A stretch of DNA of 18,438 nt from the NCBI GenBank assembly GCA_030592165.1, contig JAUVKC010000013.1, forward strand, positions 1 through 18,438, given 5' to 3'. This DNA comes from Candidatus Buchananbacteria bacterium. GTDB lineage: Bacteria; Patescibacteriota; Patescibacteriia; CAIXNZ01. The translations under genes were made by a program, and so were the position numbers. Shown piece after piece: positions 12,235-18,392 of the stretch. Under the pieces are notes generated by a model that saw only the letters and a list, made by a program, of their open reading frames with translations, searched no databases and was not told the origin of the DNA. Position 1 is the first letter of the stretch. The number at the start of each line of letters is the position of its first letter.

Positions 12235-12290
12235 ATACGAATATACAAATATTATACCTGTCTGCCACTAAGGCAGGCTAATATACGAAT
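12235..12290. repeat. Hairpin flanked by 8-bp direct repeats
   Basis: CTGCC (12262-12266) pairs with GGCAG (12272-12276) around the loop ACTAA; CCTG (12257-12260) and CAGG (12274-12277) give an alternative pairing. Direct repeats ATACGAAT lie on both sides (12235-12242 and 12283-12290). The GC-rich hairpin in AT-rich DNA, bounded by a short duplication, looks like an inserted palindromic repeat. Confidence 0.5.
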
Positions 12291-12390
12291 TATTTAAGAT
12301 TAGAGAATTTAGCTACGAAATTAAAAATATTAATTATACTTGATAGTGCATAATTAGTATTATGCAGTTTATTTGTAAGTATGTAATATT

Positions 12391-13002
12391 ATGGCAATTG
12401 ATTTTTTAGGAAAAAATAATAAGGAGCAAGAAAAGAAAAACGAAAATCAGGAGATTGTTATGCATGCAGCTGAGAAACAAGCTCCGGTAAAAAAAATAAA
12501 ATCGTCAAGATATGTTAAACGATTAATTATTCTTGCGATTTTTGTTATAATAATAGTATTAGTAGGTTTAGCGGTTTATTTTTTTATAATAAAACCAGCT
12601 GAGGATATAAATGAGAATATTAATATCCCTGTTGTGCATTATGAACCTGAAATAATTCCAGACATTATTCCTGAACCAGAGTCTGAAACTGTTATTGAAC
12701 CAGAACCTGAGACAGGACCAGTTATTTTACCAGACACAGAATTAATGCCTATCAAAGGTTCTGTGGTAAAGTTTAGTGACAGCTCGACACTTTATTTGAT
12801 AGAAGATAACGGCGAATTAAGAAAGATTGATTTAGCTACTGTCCGTTTTGATAATGGTCAAAAAATAACAGATATAAATCCTGATTTAATCTATACACTT
12901 GCTGACAAATGGCAAAGGATAAGAAATGGTAAGGACGTTTTTGGCTTAGTTGATTGGGATCCAAGAGTTTTGGTAGATCAAGAATTACAACCATTTTTAT
13001 AA
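12391..13002 (+). CDS. Single-pass membrane protein with proline/glutamate stalk, pilus-region, unknown
   Basis: The 203-residue protein has a basic cytosolic N-terminus (1-43, K-K-I-K-S-S-R-Y-V-K-R), one transmembrane helix (about 45-67) and an external low-complexity stalk rich in Pro, Glu and Ile (about 80-125, P-E-P-E repeats). A small C-terminal domain follows (about 128-203), starting G-S-V-V-K-F-S-D-S-S-T-L-Y-L-I-E-D-N-G-E-L-R-K. That opening resembles a motif I associate with CPR surface proteins (a short strand pair of the 'V-x-K-x-x-D-S-x-x-Y-x-I-x-D-G-K-x-R' type), but I would not name a family. It lies between pilM and a receiver domain, where PilN/PilO would be expected. Its topology (short cytoplasmic tail, one helix, extracytoplasmic domain) is like PilN/PilO, but I see no sequence match. 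No SD precedes the ATG. Confidence 0.75.
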   Translation: MAIDFLGKNNKEQEKKNENQEIVMHAAEKQAPVKKIKSSRYVKRLIILAIFVIIIVLVGLAVYFFIIKPAEDINENINIPVVHYEPEIIPDIIPEPESETVIEPEPETGPVILPDTELMPIKGSVVKFSDSSTLYLIEDNGELRKIDLATVRFDNGQKITDINPDLIYTLADKWQRIRNGKDVFGLVDWDPRVLVDQELQPFL

Positions 13003-13066
13003 TATGATAATAATTAATTTGAGATAATACTTTTTATTAATGCTAATTTAATAATATCTAAATCAT

Positions 13067-13456
13067 ATGGCAAAAAAAATAAAAATTTTATTAATTGAGG
13101 ATGATTCTTTTTTGGTAGAAATGTATACTACCAAATTCGAATTAGAAGGTTTCGAGGTAGACGCTGCTGAGGATGGTAAAAAAGGGTTGGAAATGGTTAA
13201 GAAAGTAAATCCAGATATTATCTTACTTGATATCTTAATGCCGAAGATGGATGGTTTTGGTGTTTTGGACGAATTAAAAAAAGATCCTAGTACAGCTGAT
13301 GTTCCAGTTATCATGCTGACAAATTTAGGTCAAAAAGATGATGTCAAAAAAGGTTTTGAAAAAGGAGCTGTTGGTTATTTGATTAAAGCTCATTTTATGC
13401 CTTCTGAAGTTGTTGATAAGATTAAAAAGATTTTAAAAGAACATTCCACTAAATAG
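13067..13456 (+). CDS. Stand-alone response-regulator receiver domain
   Basis: The 129 residues form one REC domain with no output domain, like CheY or PilG/PilH. The acidic pocket (Glu11, Asp12, Asp13), the phospho-acceptor Asp55 in L-L-D-I-L-M-P, the switch Thr85 in M-L-T-N and Lys107 in Y-L-I-K are all present, so it should be phosphorylated by a histidine kinase. None is encoded in the window. Placement between the pilus membrane protein and two prepilins, with 9 nt to the next gene, suggests co-transcription and a role in controlling pilus assembly or retraction. That role is inference from position only. It has no SD; the ATG at 13067 begins exactly before the first beta strand, K-I-K-I-L-L-I. 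Confidence 0.9.
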   Translation: MAKKIKILLIEDDSFLVEMYTTKFELEGFEVDAAEDGKKGLEMVKKVNPDIILLDILMPKMDGFGVLDELKKDPSTADVPVIMLTNLGQKDDVKKGFEKGAVGYLIKAHFMPSEVVDKIKKILKEHSTK

Positions 13457-13465
13457 TAAATACTC

Positions 13466-13930
13466 ATGAAAGGTTTTAGTAAAATAGAAATAATAATAGT
13501 TATTTTAGTTATTGTACTTTTGTTAGCAGGAGATTATTTTTTGATTAGTTATTTAAATAAAAAAACTCAGGACATTAAAGTTTTATCAGAAGTGAGTCAG
13601 ATTAGAAGTTCTTTGGAAGTTTATTTGAATACTAATAATTTTTATCCTGAGAAACAATCTCCAGAATTATTAAATGATCCCTATAATTCAACTGAAAAAT
13701 TATGTTTAAGCGGCTTTAAACGTTCAAATGATGATTGCGAAAAACATATATTGAAGACCGTGCCCAATGCATATTTAAACAAAGGCAATGCCTATACTTA
13801 TCAATCAATTAATAATAATAAAAATTATTTGTTAGAATTTAATTTGTTGACAAATTTCAAGGATCTTGGTTTATTAAAGGGGAAGGCTTGCGCAGATAAT
13901 TTACAAATAACATCTCAACCTTGTTTTTAA
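13466..13930 (+). CDS. Type IV prepilin-like protein (minor pilin), atypical signal
   Basis: The 154-residue protein begins M-K-G, then F-S-K-I-E-I-I-I-V-I. This fits a class III signal, with cleavage between Gly3 and Phe4 and Glu8 at position +5 of the mature chain. One long hydrophobic N-terminal helix follows (about 4-33, with Gly22-Asp23 interrupting it), then a soluble region. The cysteines at about 77 and 91 and a second pair near the C-terminus (K-A-C-A ... P-C-F) may form disulfides. Lysine at mature +3 is odd, because pilins usually have a hydrophobic or Thr-Leu segment there. The next pilin gene starts 6 nt after the stop, and the receiver gene ends 9 nt before. The protein probably forms part of a pilus or pseudopilus tip rather than the main fibre. 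Confidence 0.85.
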   Translation: MKGFSKIEIIIVILVIVLLLAGDYFLISYLNKKTQDIKVLSEVSQIRSSLEVYLNTNNFYPEKQSPELLNDPYNSTEKLCLSGFKRSNDDCEKHILKTVPNAYLNKGNAYTYQSINNNKNYLLEFNLLTNFKDLGLLKGKACADNLQITSQPCF

Positions 13931-13936
13931 AAACTT

Positions 13937-14416
13937 ATGAATAAAAATCAATTTGAAAAAGGATTCACAGTGATCGAAATTTTGTTTGTAATTTTGATCA
14001 TAATAATATTAGCAGGTATTAGTATTTTAGCTTTGAATGGCCAAAGAGCCAAAGCACGTGATGCCAGAAGAGTAGATGATGTACGTCAGGTTCAGACAGC
14101 TTTGGAATTTTATTATAGTGATGAAAATGAATATCCAATTGTATCTCAATCTATTATTTTAGGTAATTCACAAGCAATTAAACTATGTTCAAAAGATGAA
14201 GGTGGTTTTGTTACTTCTGAAACAGTTTGTAATCAGGACAGTATGTATATGTCTCAAGTGCCAAAAGACCCTCAGGCAAGTAAAATATATTTGTATACTG
14301 GTGATGAAAACGGTTATGACATTACTTATGTTAAGGAAAAAGATGATATTGAGAGCAAGGCTGGTACATATCACGCTCATTCTGAGTCAACTGATCTAGT
14401 TCCAGGAAATCGATAA
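13937..14416 (+). CDS. Type IV prepilin (major-pilin-like)
   Basis: The 159-residue protein has a short leader ending in Gly9 and then F-T-V-I-E-I-L-F-V-I, the canonical prepilin peptidase site with Glu14 at +5. The hydrophobic helix (10-35) is followed by N-G-Q-R-A-K-A-R-D-A-R-R-V-D-D-V-R-Q-V-Q and a Y-Y-x-D-x-N-x-Y-P motif, a pattern I associate with CPR pilins. A probable disulfide loop lies between the cysteines at about 83 and 95. The last residues are polar, so it should be surface-exposed after assembly. It is the last gene of the run, followed by a clear terminator at 14425. Prepilin peptidase, its expected processing enzyme, is encoded next. Confidence 0.92.
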   Translation: MNKNQFEKGFTVIEILFVILIIIILAGISILALNGQRAKARDARRVDDVRQVQTALEFYYSDENEYPIVSQSIILGNSQAIKLCSKDEGGFVTSETVCNQDSMYMSQVPKDPQASKIYLYTGDENGYDITYVKEKDDIESKAGTYHAHSESTDLVPGNR

Positions 14417-14424
14417 TTATACTT

Positions 14425-14460
14425 AAAAACAGGTAAATAGACTTGAAAATACCTGTTTTT
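14425..14460 (+). terminator. Terminator after the pilin genes
   Basis: AAAAACAGGTA (14425-14435) pairs over 11 bp with TACCTGTTTTT (14450-14460), and the T-tract continues to 14462. The loop is 14 nt. Confidence 0.88.
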
Positions 14461-14475
14461 TTAATACATTAAAAA

Positions 14476-14484
14476 TGATATAAT
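14476..14484 (+). promoter_or_regulatory. Extended -10 for the prepilin peptidase gene, probably leaderless
   Basis: TGA followed by TATAAT (14479-14484), only 6 nt before the ATG at 14491, with no SD. No convincing -35 is visible; the terminator hairpin occupies that position. Confidence 0.55.
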
Positions 14485-14490
14485 TAAACT

Positions 14491-15240
14491 ATGATGAGTT
14501 TATATATATTTATATTTTTTATTAGTGGTGCTATTGCTGGAAATTTTTTGAGTCGACTTATTTATCGTTATTATCATGGTATTTCTTTTTGGCATCGTTC
14601 GATTTGTCCAAAGTGTAGTAAGTTTTTGAAATTTAGAGATGTAATTCCATTGATTAGTTACGTTATCTTGAAAGCAAAATGTCGTTTGTGCAAAAAAAAG
14701 ATTGACTGGCAGTACATTTTGCTTGAAGTTGGTACAGGTATTATTTTTGTTTTGTTTTATCTTAAATATCCTGACTTGGAATTGTTTTTATTTCGTGATT
14801 TATTTTTTGTTTTAGTATTATTATTTATTTTGGTTTTTGACCTAAAATATTACTTAATTCTTGATAATATTGTAGTACCGATCTTTTTTGTTAGTTTGGT
14901 AATTAATTTTTTCTTAGGAATTTTACTCATGGATATGTTCTGGGGAGGTGTTATTGGTGGTGGTTTTTTCCTTATTCAATATTTAATTACACGAGCCAAA
15001 GGAGTTGGTAGCGGTGATATTGCTCTTGGTCTTTTAATCGGTGTTATGTTGGGCTGGCAATTAACATTTATGACAATTATCTTAGCCTATGTTATTGGTG
15101 GATTAGTAGCTATATTTTTATTGGTCAGTAAGAAAAAGAAAATCGGGGATGTATTGCCTTTGGGGAGCTTTTTAGCTGTCGGAGCTATAACAATTTTATT
15201 GCTTGGTGATGTTTTTTTGAATTTTTTAGCTAAACTATAA
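14491..15240 (+). CDS. pilD: Prepilin peptidase and N-methyltransferase
   Basis: This aspartic membrane protease cleaves prepilin leaders at the Gly-Phe bond and, in most members, methylates the new N-terminus. The 249 residues have about seven or eight hydrophobic segments. The cytosolic loop has two cysteine pairs, Cys39-P-K-Cys42 and Cys64-R-L-Cys67, the zinc site of full-length bifunctional enzymes. The catalytic aspartates are Asp117 (L-V-F-D-L-K) and Asp176 in the G-V-G-S-G-D-I-A-L motif (GxGD type). The second methionine (residue 2) is an alternative start, but the first ATG fits the -10 spacing. It lies after the pilin terminator, so it is expressed separately from the two pilins upstream, which are its predicted substrates. 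Confidence 0.95.
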   Translation: MMSLYIFIFFISGAIAGNFLSRLIYRYYHGISFWHRSICPKCSKFLKFRDVIPLISYVILKAKCRLCKKKIDWQYILLEVGTGIIFVLFYLKYPDLELFLFRDLFFVLVLLFILVFDLKYYLILDNIVVPIFFVSLVINFFLGILLMDMFWGGVIGGGFFLIQYLITRAKGVGSGDIALGLLIGVMLGWQLTFMTIILAYVIGGLVAIFLLVSKKKKIGDVLPLGSFLAVGAITILLLGDVFLNFLAKL

Positions 15241-15266
15241 AATGAAATGACAAATAATAAATTATA

Positions 15267-15311
15267 AATGACTAATCAATGTTTTAATGATTAAATTTCA
15301 AATTAGTCATT
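15267..15311. repeat. Inverted repeat between pilD and ligA
   Basis: AATGACTAAT (15267-15276) and ATTAGTCATT (15302-15311) form a perfect 10-bp stem with a 25-nt loop. Within it TAATCA (15273-15278) can pair alternatively with TGATTA (15288-15293), so two mutually exclusive folds are possible. No T-tract follows directly. Confidence 0.5.
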
Positions 15312-15332
15312 AATACCTAGTAATTTTTTCTT

Positions 15333-17330
15333 ATGAATGAAAATGAAATAAAAAATAGAATAAACAAACTTAAGGACGAGATTAATCATCATCGTTATCT
15401 TTATCATGTTTTGGATAAACAAGAAATTTCTGATGCTGCTTTGGATTCATTAAAGCATGAGCTATATACTTTAGAGCAAGCTAATCCTGAGTTTATAACT
15501 CCTGATTCACCAACCCAAAGAGTCGGCGGGCAAGCTTTAGCAAAATTTACAAAAGTGCAACATCAGGTGCCAATGATTTCCATTGAAGATGTTTTTAATC
15601 CTGAAGAATTAAAAAATTGGCAAACAAGAGTACAAAAGATGATGCCTAATGCGAAGTTTGATTATTTTGCTGAACTAAAAATGGATGGCTTGGCTGTTTC
15701 ATTAATTTATGAAAACGGGAGTTTAATCCAGGCTGCTACAAGAGGTGATGGTAAAATAGGTGAGGATGTTACTCGAAATATAAAAACAATTGAAGCTATT
15801 CCTTTGAAATTAGTTGGTTTAGATAAATTAAATAACATACCTGAACGAATCGAAATTCGTGGAGAAATTTTTATGACTGCCAAAGTTTTTGCCAAAATAA
15901 ATAAAGAACAAACCAAGAAGGGGCTGAAAGTTTTTGCTAATCCCAGAAATGCTGCTGCTGGTTCAATTAGACAGCTTGATTCAAAAATTACAGCTTCACG
16001 TCAGCTAGATTTTTTTGGCTATGATTTGATTACTGATCTTGGTCAAAAAACACATGAACAATCTCATGAAATAATGAAAAACTTAGGGATAAAAGTAAAT
16101 TCATTTGCCAAGTATTGTAAGAATATTGAGGAAATTGAAAATTTTTATAATAAAATAAATAAACAAAGAGATGATCTTGATTATTGGATTGACGGGATCG
16201 TAATTAATGTTAATAATCTTGAGTTAATGAAAAAGTTGGGAACTGTTGGTAAAACAAAAAGAGGTATGGTGGCGTTTAAATTTCCTGCTGAACAAGTAAC
16301 AACAGTGATTGAAGATGTGAAGTTTAATGTTGGTAGGACAGGAGTTTTAACTCCCTTAGCTTATTTAAAACCGGTTCAGGTGGCTGGAACAACTGTTTCA
16401 CATGCCACTTTACATAATATTGATGAAATAAAACGTTTAGGTGTGAAAATAGGTGATACTGTTATTCTAGAAAAAGCCGGTGATATTATACCCAAGATAA
16501 TTGAAGTTTTAACAAATTTACGAACTGGTAAGGAGCAAGATATTAAAATTCCGCAAAAATGTCCGATGTGTGGGGCTGTGATTGTTAGAAAAAAAGATAA
16601 AGTCGGAATTTATTGTTCAAGTCTAAAATGTTTTTCAATTGAAAAAGAAAAGATAATCCATTTTGTTTCTAAAAAGGGTATGAATATTGATGGTTTGGGA
16701 GAAAAAATAGTAGAGCAATTAATGAAAGAAGGCTTAATTCATGATGTTTCTGACATTTATAAATTAAAAATAGAAGATTTAGAAACGTTAGAGCGATTTG
16801 CTGAAAAAGCCGCTAAAAATACAATTGAGGCAATTAAGCAAAGTAGACAAGTTAGTTTAGCTCGTTTTTTATACTCTTTAGGTATTAGACATGTCGGAGA
16901 AGAAACAGCTTATGATTTAGCTCAGCATTTTGGCTCTTTAGATAAAATAAAAAAGACAAGTGTGGTTGATTTACAAAAAGTTGCGGATATTGGTGAAGTA
17001 GTAGCTCAAAGTGTTTATAATTATTTTAAAGACAATAATAATTTAGAAATGGTTGATAGTTTATTAAAACAAATAGAGATTGCTAAAGTTGTTAAGATTA
17101 AACAAACTTTAAATGGTAAATCACTTGTTTTGACTGGTGCTTTGGACTCAATGACTCGCGATGAGGCAAAATCTAAAGTTCGAAATTTGGGTGGTGATAT
17201 CTCTTCGTCAGTAAGTAAAAATACTGATTATGTGGTTGCTGGAGATGATCCAGGATCGAAATATGACAAGGCGAAAAAGTTAGGAATTAAGATATTAGAT
17301 GAAAAAAAGTTTTTACAATTAATCAAGTAG
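15333..17330 (+). CDS. ligA: NAD-dependent DNA ligase
   Basis: LigA seals nicks in replication and repair using NAD. The 665 residues match the family's usual length, with domains in order. Domain Ia (1-68) binds NMN. The nucleotidyltransferase domain has the catalytic Lys116 in K-M-D-G. The OB fold is followed by a four-cysteine zinc finger (Cys410, 413, 428, 433), HhH domains with I-D-G-L-G and I-G-E-V-V motifs, and a C-terminal BRCT domain (about 590-665). One deviation is in domain Ia, where the usual D-A-E-Y-D is D-A-A-L-D (34-38). Leu37 therefore replaces the tyrosine that stacks on NMN in other ligases; I believe related CPR ligases share this. ATG 15333 has no SD. The membrane-protein gene starts 1 nt after the stop, so the two are co-transcribed. 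Confidence 0.96.
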   Translation: MNENEIKNRINKLKDEINHHRYLYHVLDKQEISDAALDSLKHELYTLEQANPEFITPDSPTQRVGGQALAKFTKVQHQVPMISIEDVFNPEELKNWQTRVQKMMPNAKFDYFAELKMDGLAVSLIYENGSLIQAATRGDGKIGEDVTRNIKTIEAIPLKLVGLDKLNNIPERIEIRGEIFMTAKVFAKINKEQTKKGLKVFANPRNAAAGSIRQLDSKITASRQLDFFGYDLITDLGQKTHEQSHEIMKNLGIKVNSFAKYCKNIEEIENFYNKINKQRDDLDYWIDGIVINVNNLELMKKLGTVGKTKRGMVAFKFPAEQVTTVIEDVKFNVGRTGVLTPLAYLKPVQVAGTTVSHATLHNIDEIKRLGVKIGDTVILEKAGDIIPKIIEVLTNLRTGKEQDIKIPQKCPMCGAVIVRKKDKVGIYCSSLKCFSIEKEKIIHFVSKKGMNIDGLGEKIVEQLMKEGLIHDVSDIYKLKIEDLETLERFAEKAAKNTIEAIKQSRQVSLARFLYSLGIRHVGEETAYDLAQHFGSLDKIKKTSVVDLQKVADIGEVVAQSVYNYFKDNNNLEMVDSLLKQIEIAKVVKIKQTLNGKSLVLTGALDSMTRDEAKSKVRNLGGDISSSVSKNTDYVVAGDDPGSKYDKAKKLGIKILDEKKFLQLIK

Positions 17331-17331
17331 T

Positions 17332-17793
17332 ATGAAAAAAAGTTTTTTTATTATATTAATTGCAACTTGTTTGTTATTGCCAGAGATGGTTTATGCTGAC
17401 ATTTATGCACCATTTATGTTATTAAGTAATACATTATTGTTTGTTTTATTTATACTTGAAGTAACTATTGTTTATTTAATAATAATTAAATTGTTAAATT
17501 ATAAAATTAAACCTTGGAAAATAATCTTATCAGTTTTTGTGGCAAATTTAGTCACTTATTTTCTAGGATTATTGATTTTAAATTTGTATTGGGGAAAAGG
17601 ATATTCTGTGACCGAAATGGAATATTTAAATTTAATTACTAGTTTTATTTTTTCTATAGTTTTTGAGTGGTTAATCTTGATGTTGTTTTTAAAAACTATT
17701 AAGAAAAAAGAGTTATTAGTTGTTTCAGTGTTTATGAATTTTGCATCTTATACCGTAATAACTTATTTTTTTGTACAAAAATATTTAATTTGA
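17332..17793 (+). CDS. Four-helix membrane protein of unknown function
   Basis: The 153-residue protein starts with a signal-like segment (1-22, ending V-Y-A-D), followed by hydrophobic segments at about 28-53, 62-85, 100-120 and 129-148. Short charged loops (K-I-K-P-W-K and K-T-I-K-K-K-E) suggest cytosolic turns. Conserved-looking features are a tryptophan and glutamate near the third helix (F-E-W-L-I-L) and polar residues within helices (F-V-A-N-L-V-T-Y), which would suit a small transporter or structural membrane protein. I do not recognise the family. It begins one base after the ligA stop and is therefore translationally coupled; I see no functional tie to DNA ligation. hpf follows 21 nt later. 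Confidence 0.75.
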   Translation: MKKSFFIILIATCLLLPEMVYADIYAPFMLLSNTLLFVLFILEVTIVYLIIIKLLNYKIKPWKIILSVFVANLVTYFLGLLILNLYWGKGYSVTEMEYLNLITSFIFSIVFEWLILMLFLKTIKKKELLVVSVFMNFASYTVITYFFVQKYLI

Positions 17794-17814
17794 TAATAAA
17801 TAAAATATAAAATT

Positions 17815-18126
17815 ATGTTAAAAATTAACATCAAGGGAACTAACATGGAGTTGACTGAGGCGATTAAGAATTATGTGAATGAAAAGATTGGTAGTTTGGA
17901 AAAGTATTATGAAGGTATTTTAGAAGCACGAGTAGACGTTGGTGTGACGTCTAAACATCATCAAAAAGGTACTATTTATAGAGCTGAAGTTAATCTTGAA
18001 GTACCTCAAAAAGGTGTTTTACGAGCTGAAGCTACCAGGGATGATTTGTATTTGGCAATTAATGAAGTTAAGAACGATTTACAGATACAAATTAAAAAAT
18101 TTAAGGAAAAAATGAGAGGTTATTAA
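17815..18126 (+). CDS. hpf: Ribosome hibernation promoting factor, short form
   Basis: HPF/RaiA-family proteins bind the 30S A and P sites and inactivate ribosomes in stationary phase or starvation. The 103 residues cover the single N-terminal domain only: a beta strand with I-K-G-T-N-M-E-L-T-E-A-I-K-N-Y-V, a helix ending K-Y-Y-E-G-I, R-V-D-V-G-V, and a later Y-R-A-E-V-N-L-E-V, then R-A-E-A-T-R-D-D-L-Y-L-A-I, the family's second-helix signature. There is no C-terminal dimerisation domain, so it resembles short HPF or RaiA; the C-terminus is basic (F-K-E-K-M-R-G-Y). The ATG has no SD and follows an AT-rich leader. A strong terminator lies 83 nt after the stop. Confidence 0.93.
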   Translation: MLKINIKGTNMELTEAIKNYVNEKIGSLEKYYEGILEARVDVGVTSKHHQKGTIYRAEVNLEVPQKGVLRAEATRDDLYLAINEVKNDLQIQIKKFKEKMRGY

Positions 18127-18208
18127 ATGTGAATTTTTTGTTTGATTTAATTACTATCTAAAGAAATTATTAATCAGGATGTTGGATTAGAAGAAAAGTA
18201 AAATATCT

Positions 18209-18246
18209 AAAAAGGCTATCTTATCCAATAATTCGATAGCTTTTTT
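18209..18246 (+). terminator. Terminator after hpf
   Basis: A 12-bp stem, AAAAAGGCTATC (18209-18220) with GATAGCTTTTTT (18235-18246, one G-T wobble), around a 14-nt loop; the right arm ends in six T. It separates hpf from secA. The 82 nt between hpf and this stem hold no feature I can name. Confidence 0.9.
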
Positions 18247-18251
18247 GTTCA

Positions 18252-18280
18252 TTGATATTTTTAAGCAAATCTGCTAAACT
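18252..18280 (+). promoter_or_regulatory. secA promoter
   Basis: TTGATA (18252-18257), a 17-nt spacer, and TAAACT (18275-18280) preceded by TGC, an extended -10. Transcription would start near 18287, leaving a leader of about 105 nt before secA, the longest in the window. Confidence 0.65.
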
Positions 18281-18313
18281 AATTTCATAATTAAAGTTAT
18301 TTTTAAGAATTAT

Positions 18314-18349
18314 ATGAGCCAAAGCTGTATAGGCAAAAAGGTTAAATAG
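18314..18349 (+). CDS. Possible 11-aa leader peptide (uORF) upstream of secA
   Basis: ATG at 18314 opens a frame M-S-Q-S-C-I-G-K-K-V-K followed by TAG, within the predicted secA leader. It has no SD and no recognisable arrest motif. Any regulation of secA by it (SecM-like) is speculation; it is short enough to be chance. Confidence 0.2.
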   Translation: MSQSCIGKKVK

Positions 18350-18392
18350 TTTTAATCCTCTTATCCCATACTTCTTATTCTTCATTTTATAT

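Noticed and set aside
14196..14399. Plus-strand 67-codon frame overlapping the second pilin
   Set aside because: It is a frame shadow inside an intact pilin gene with no separate signals.
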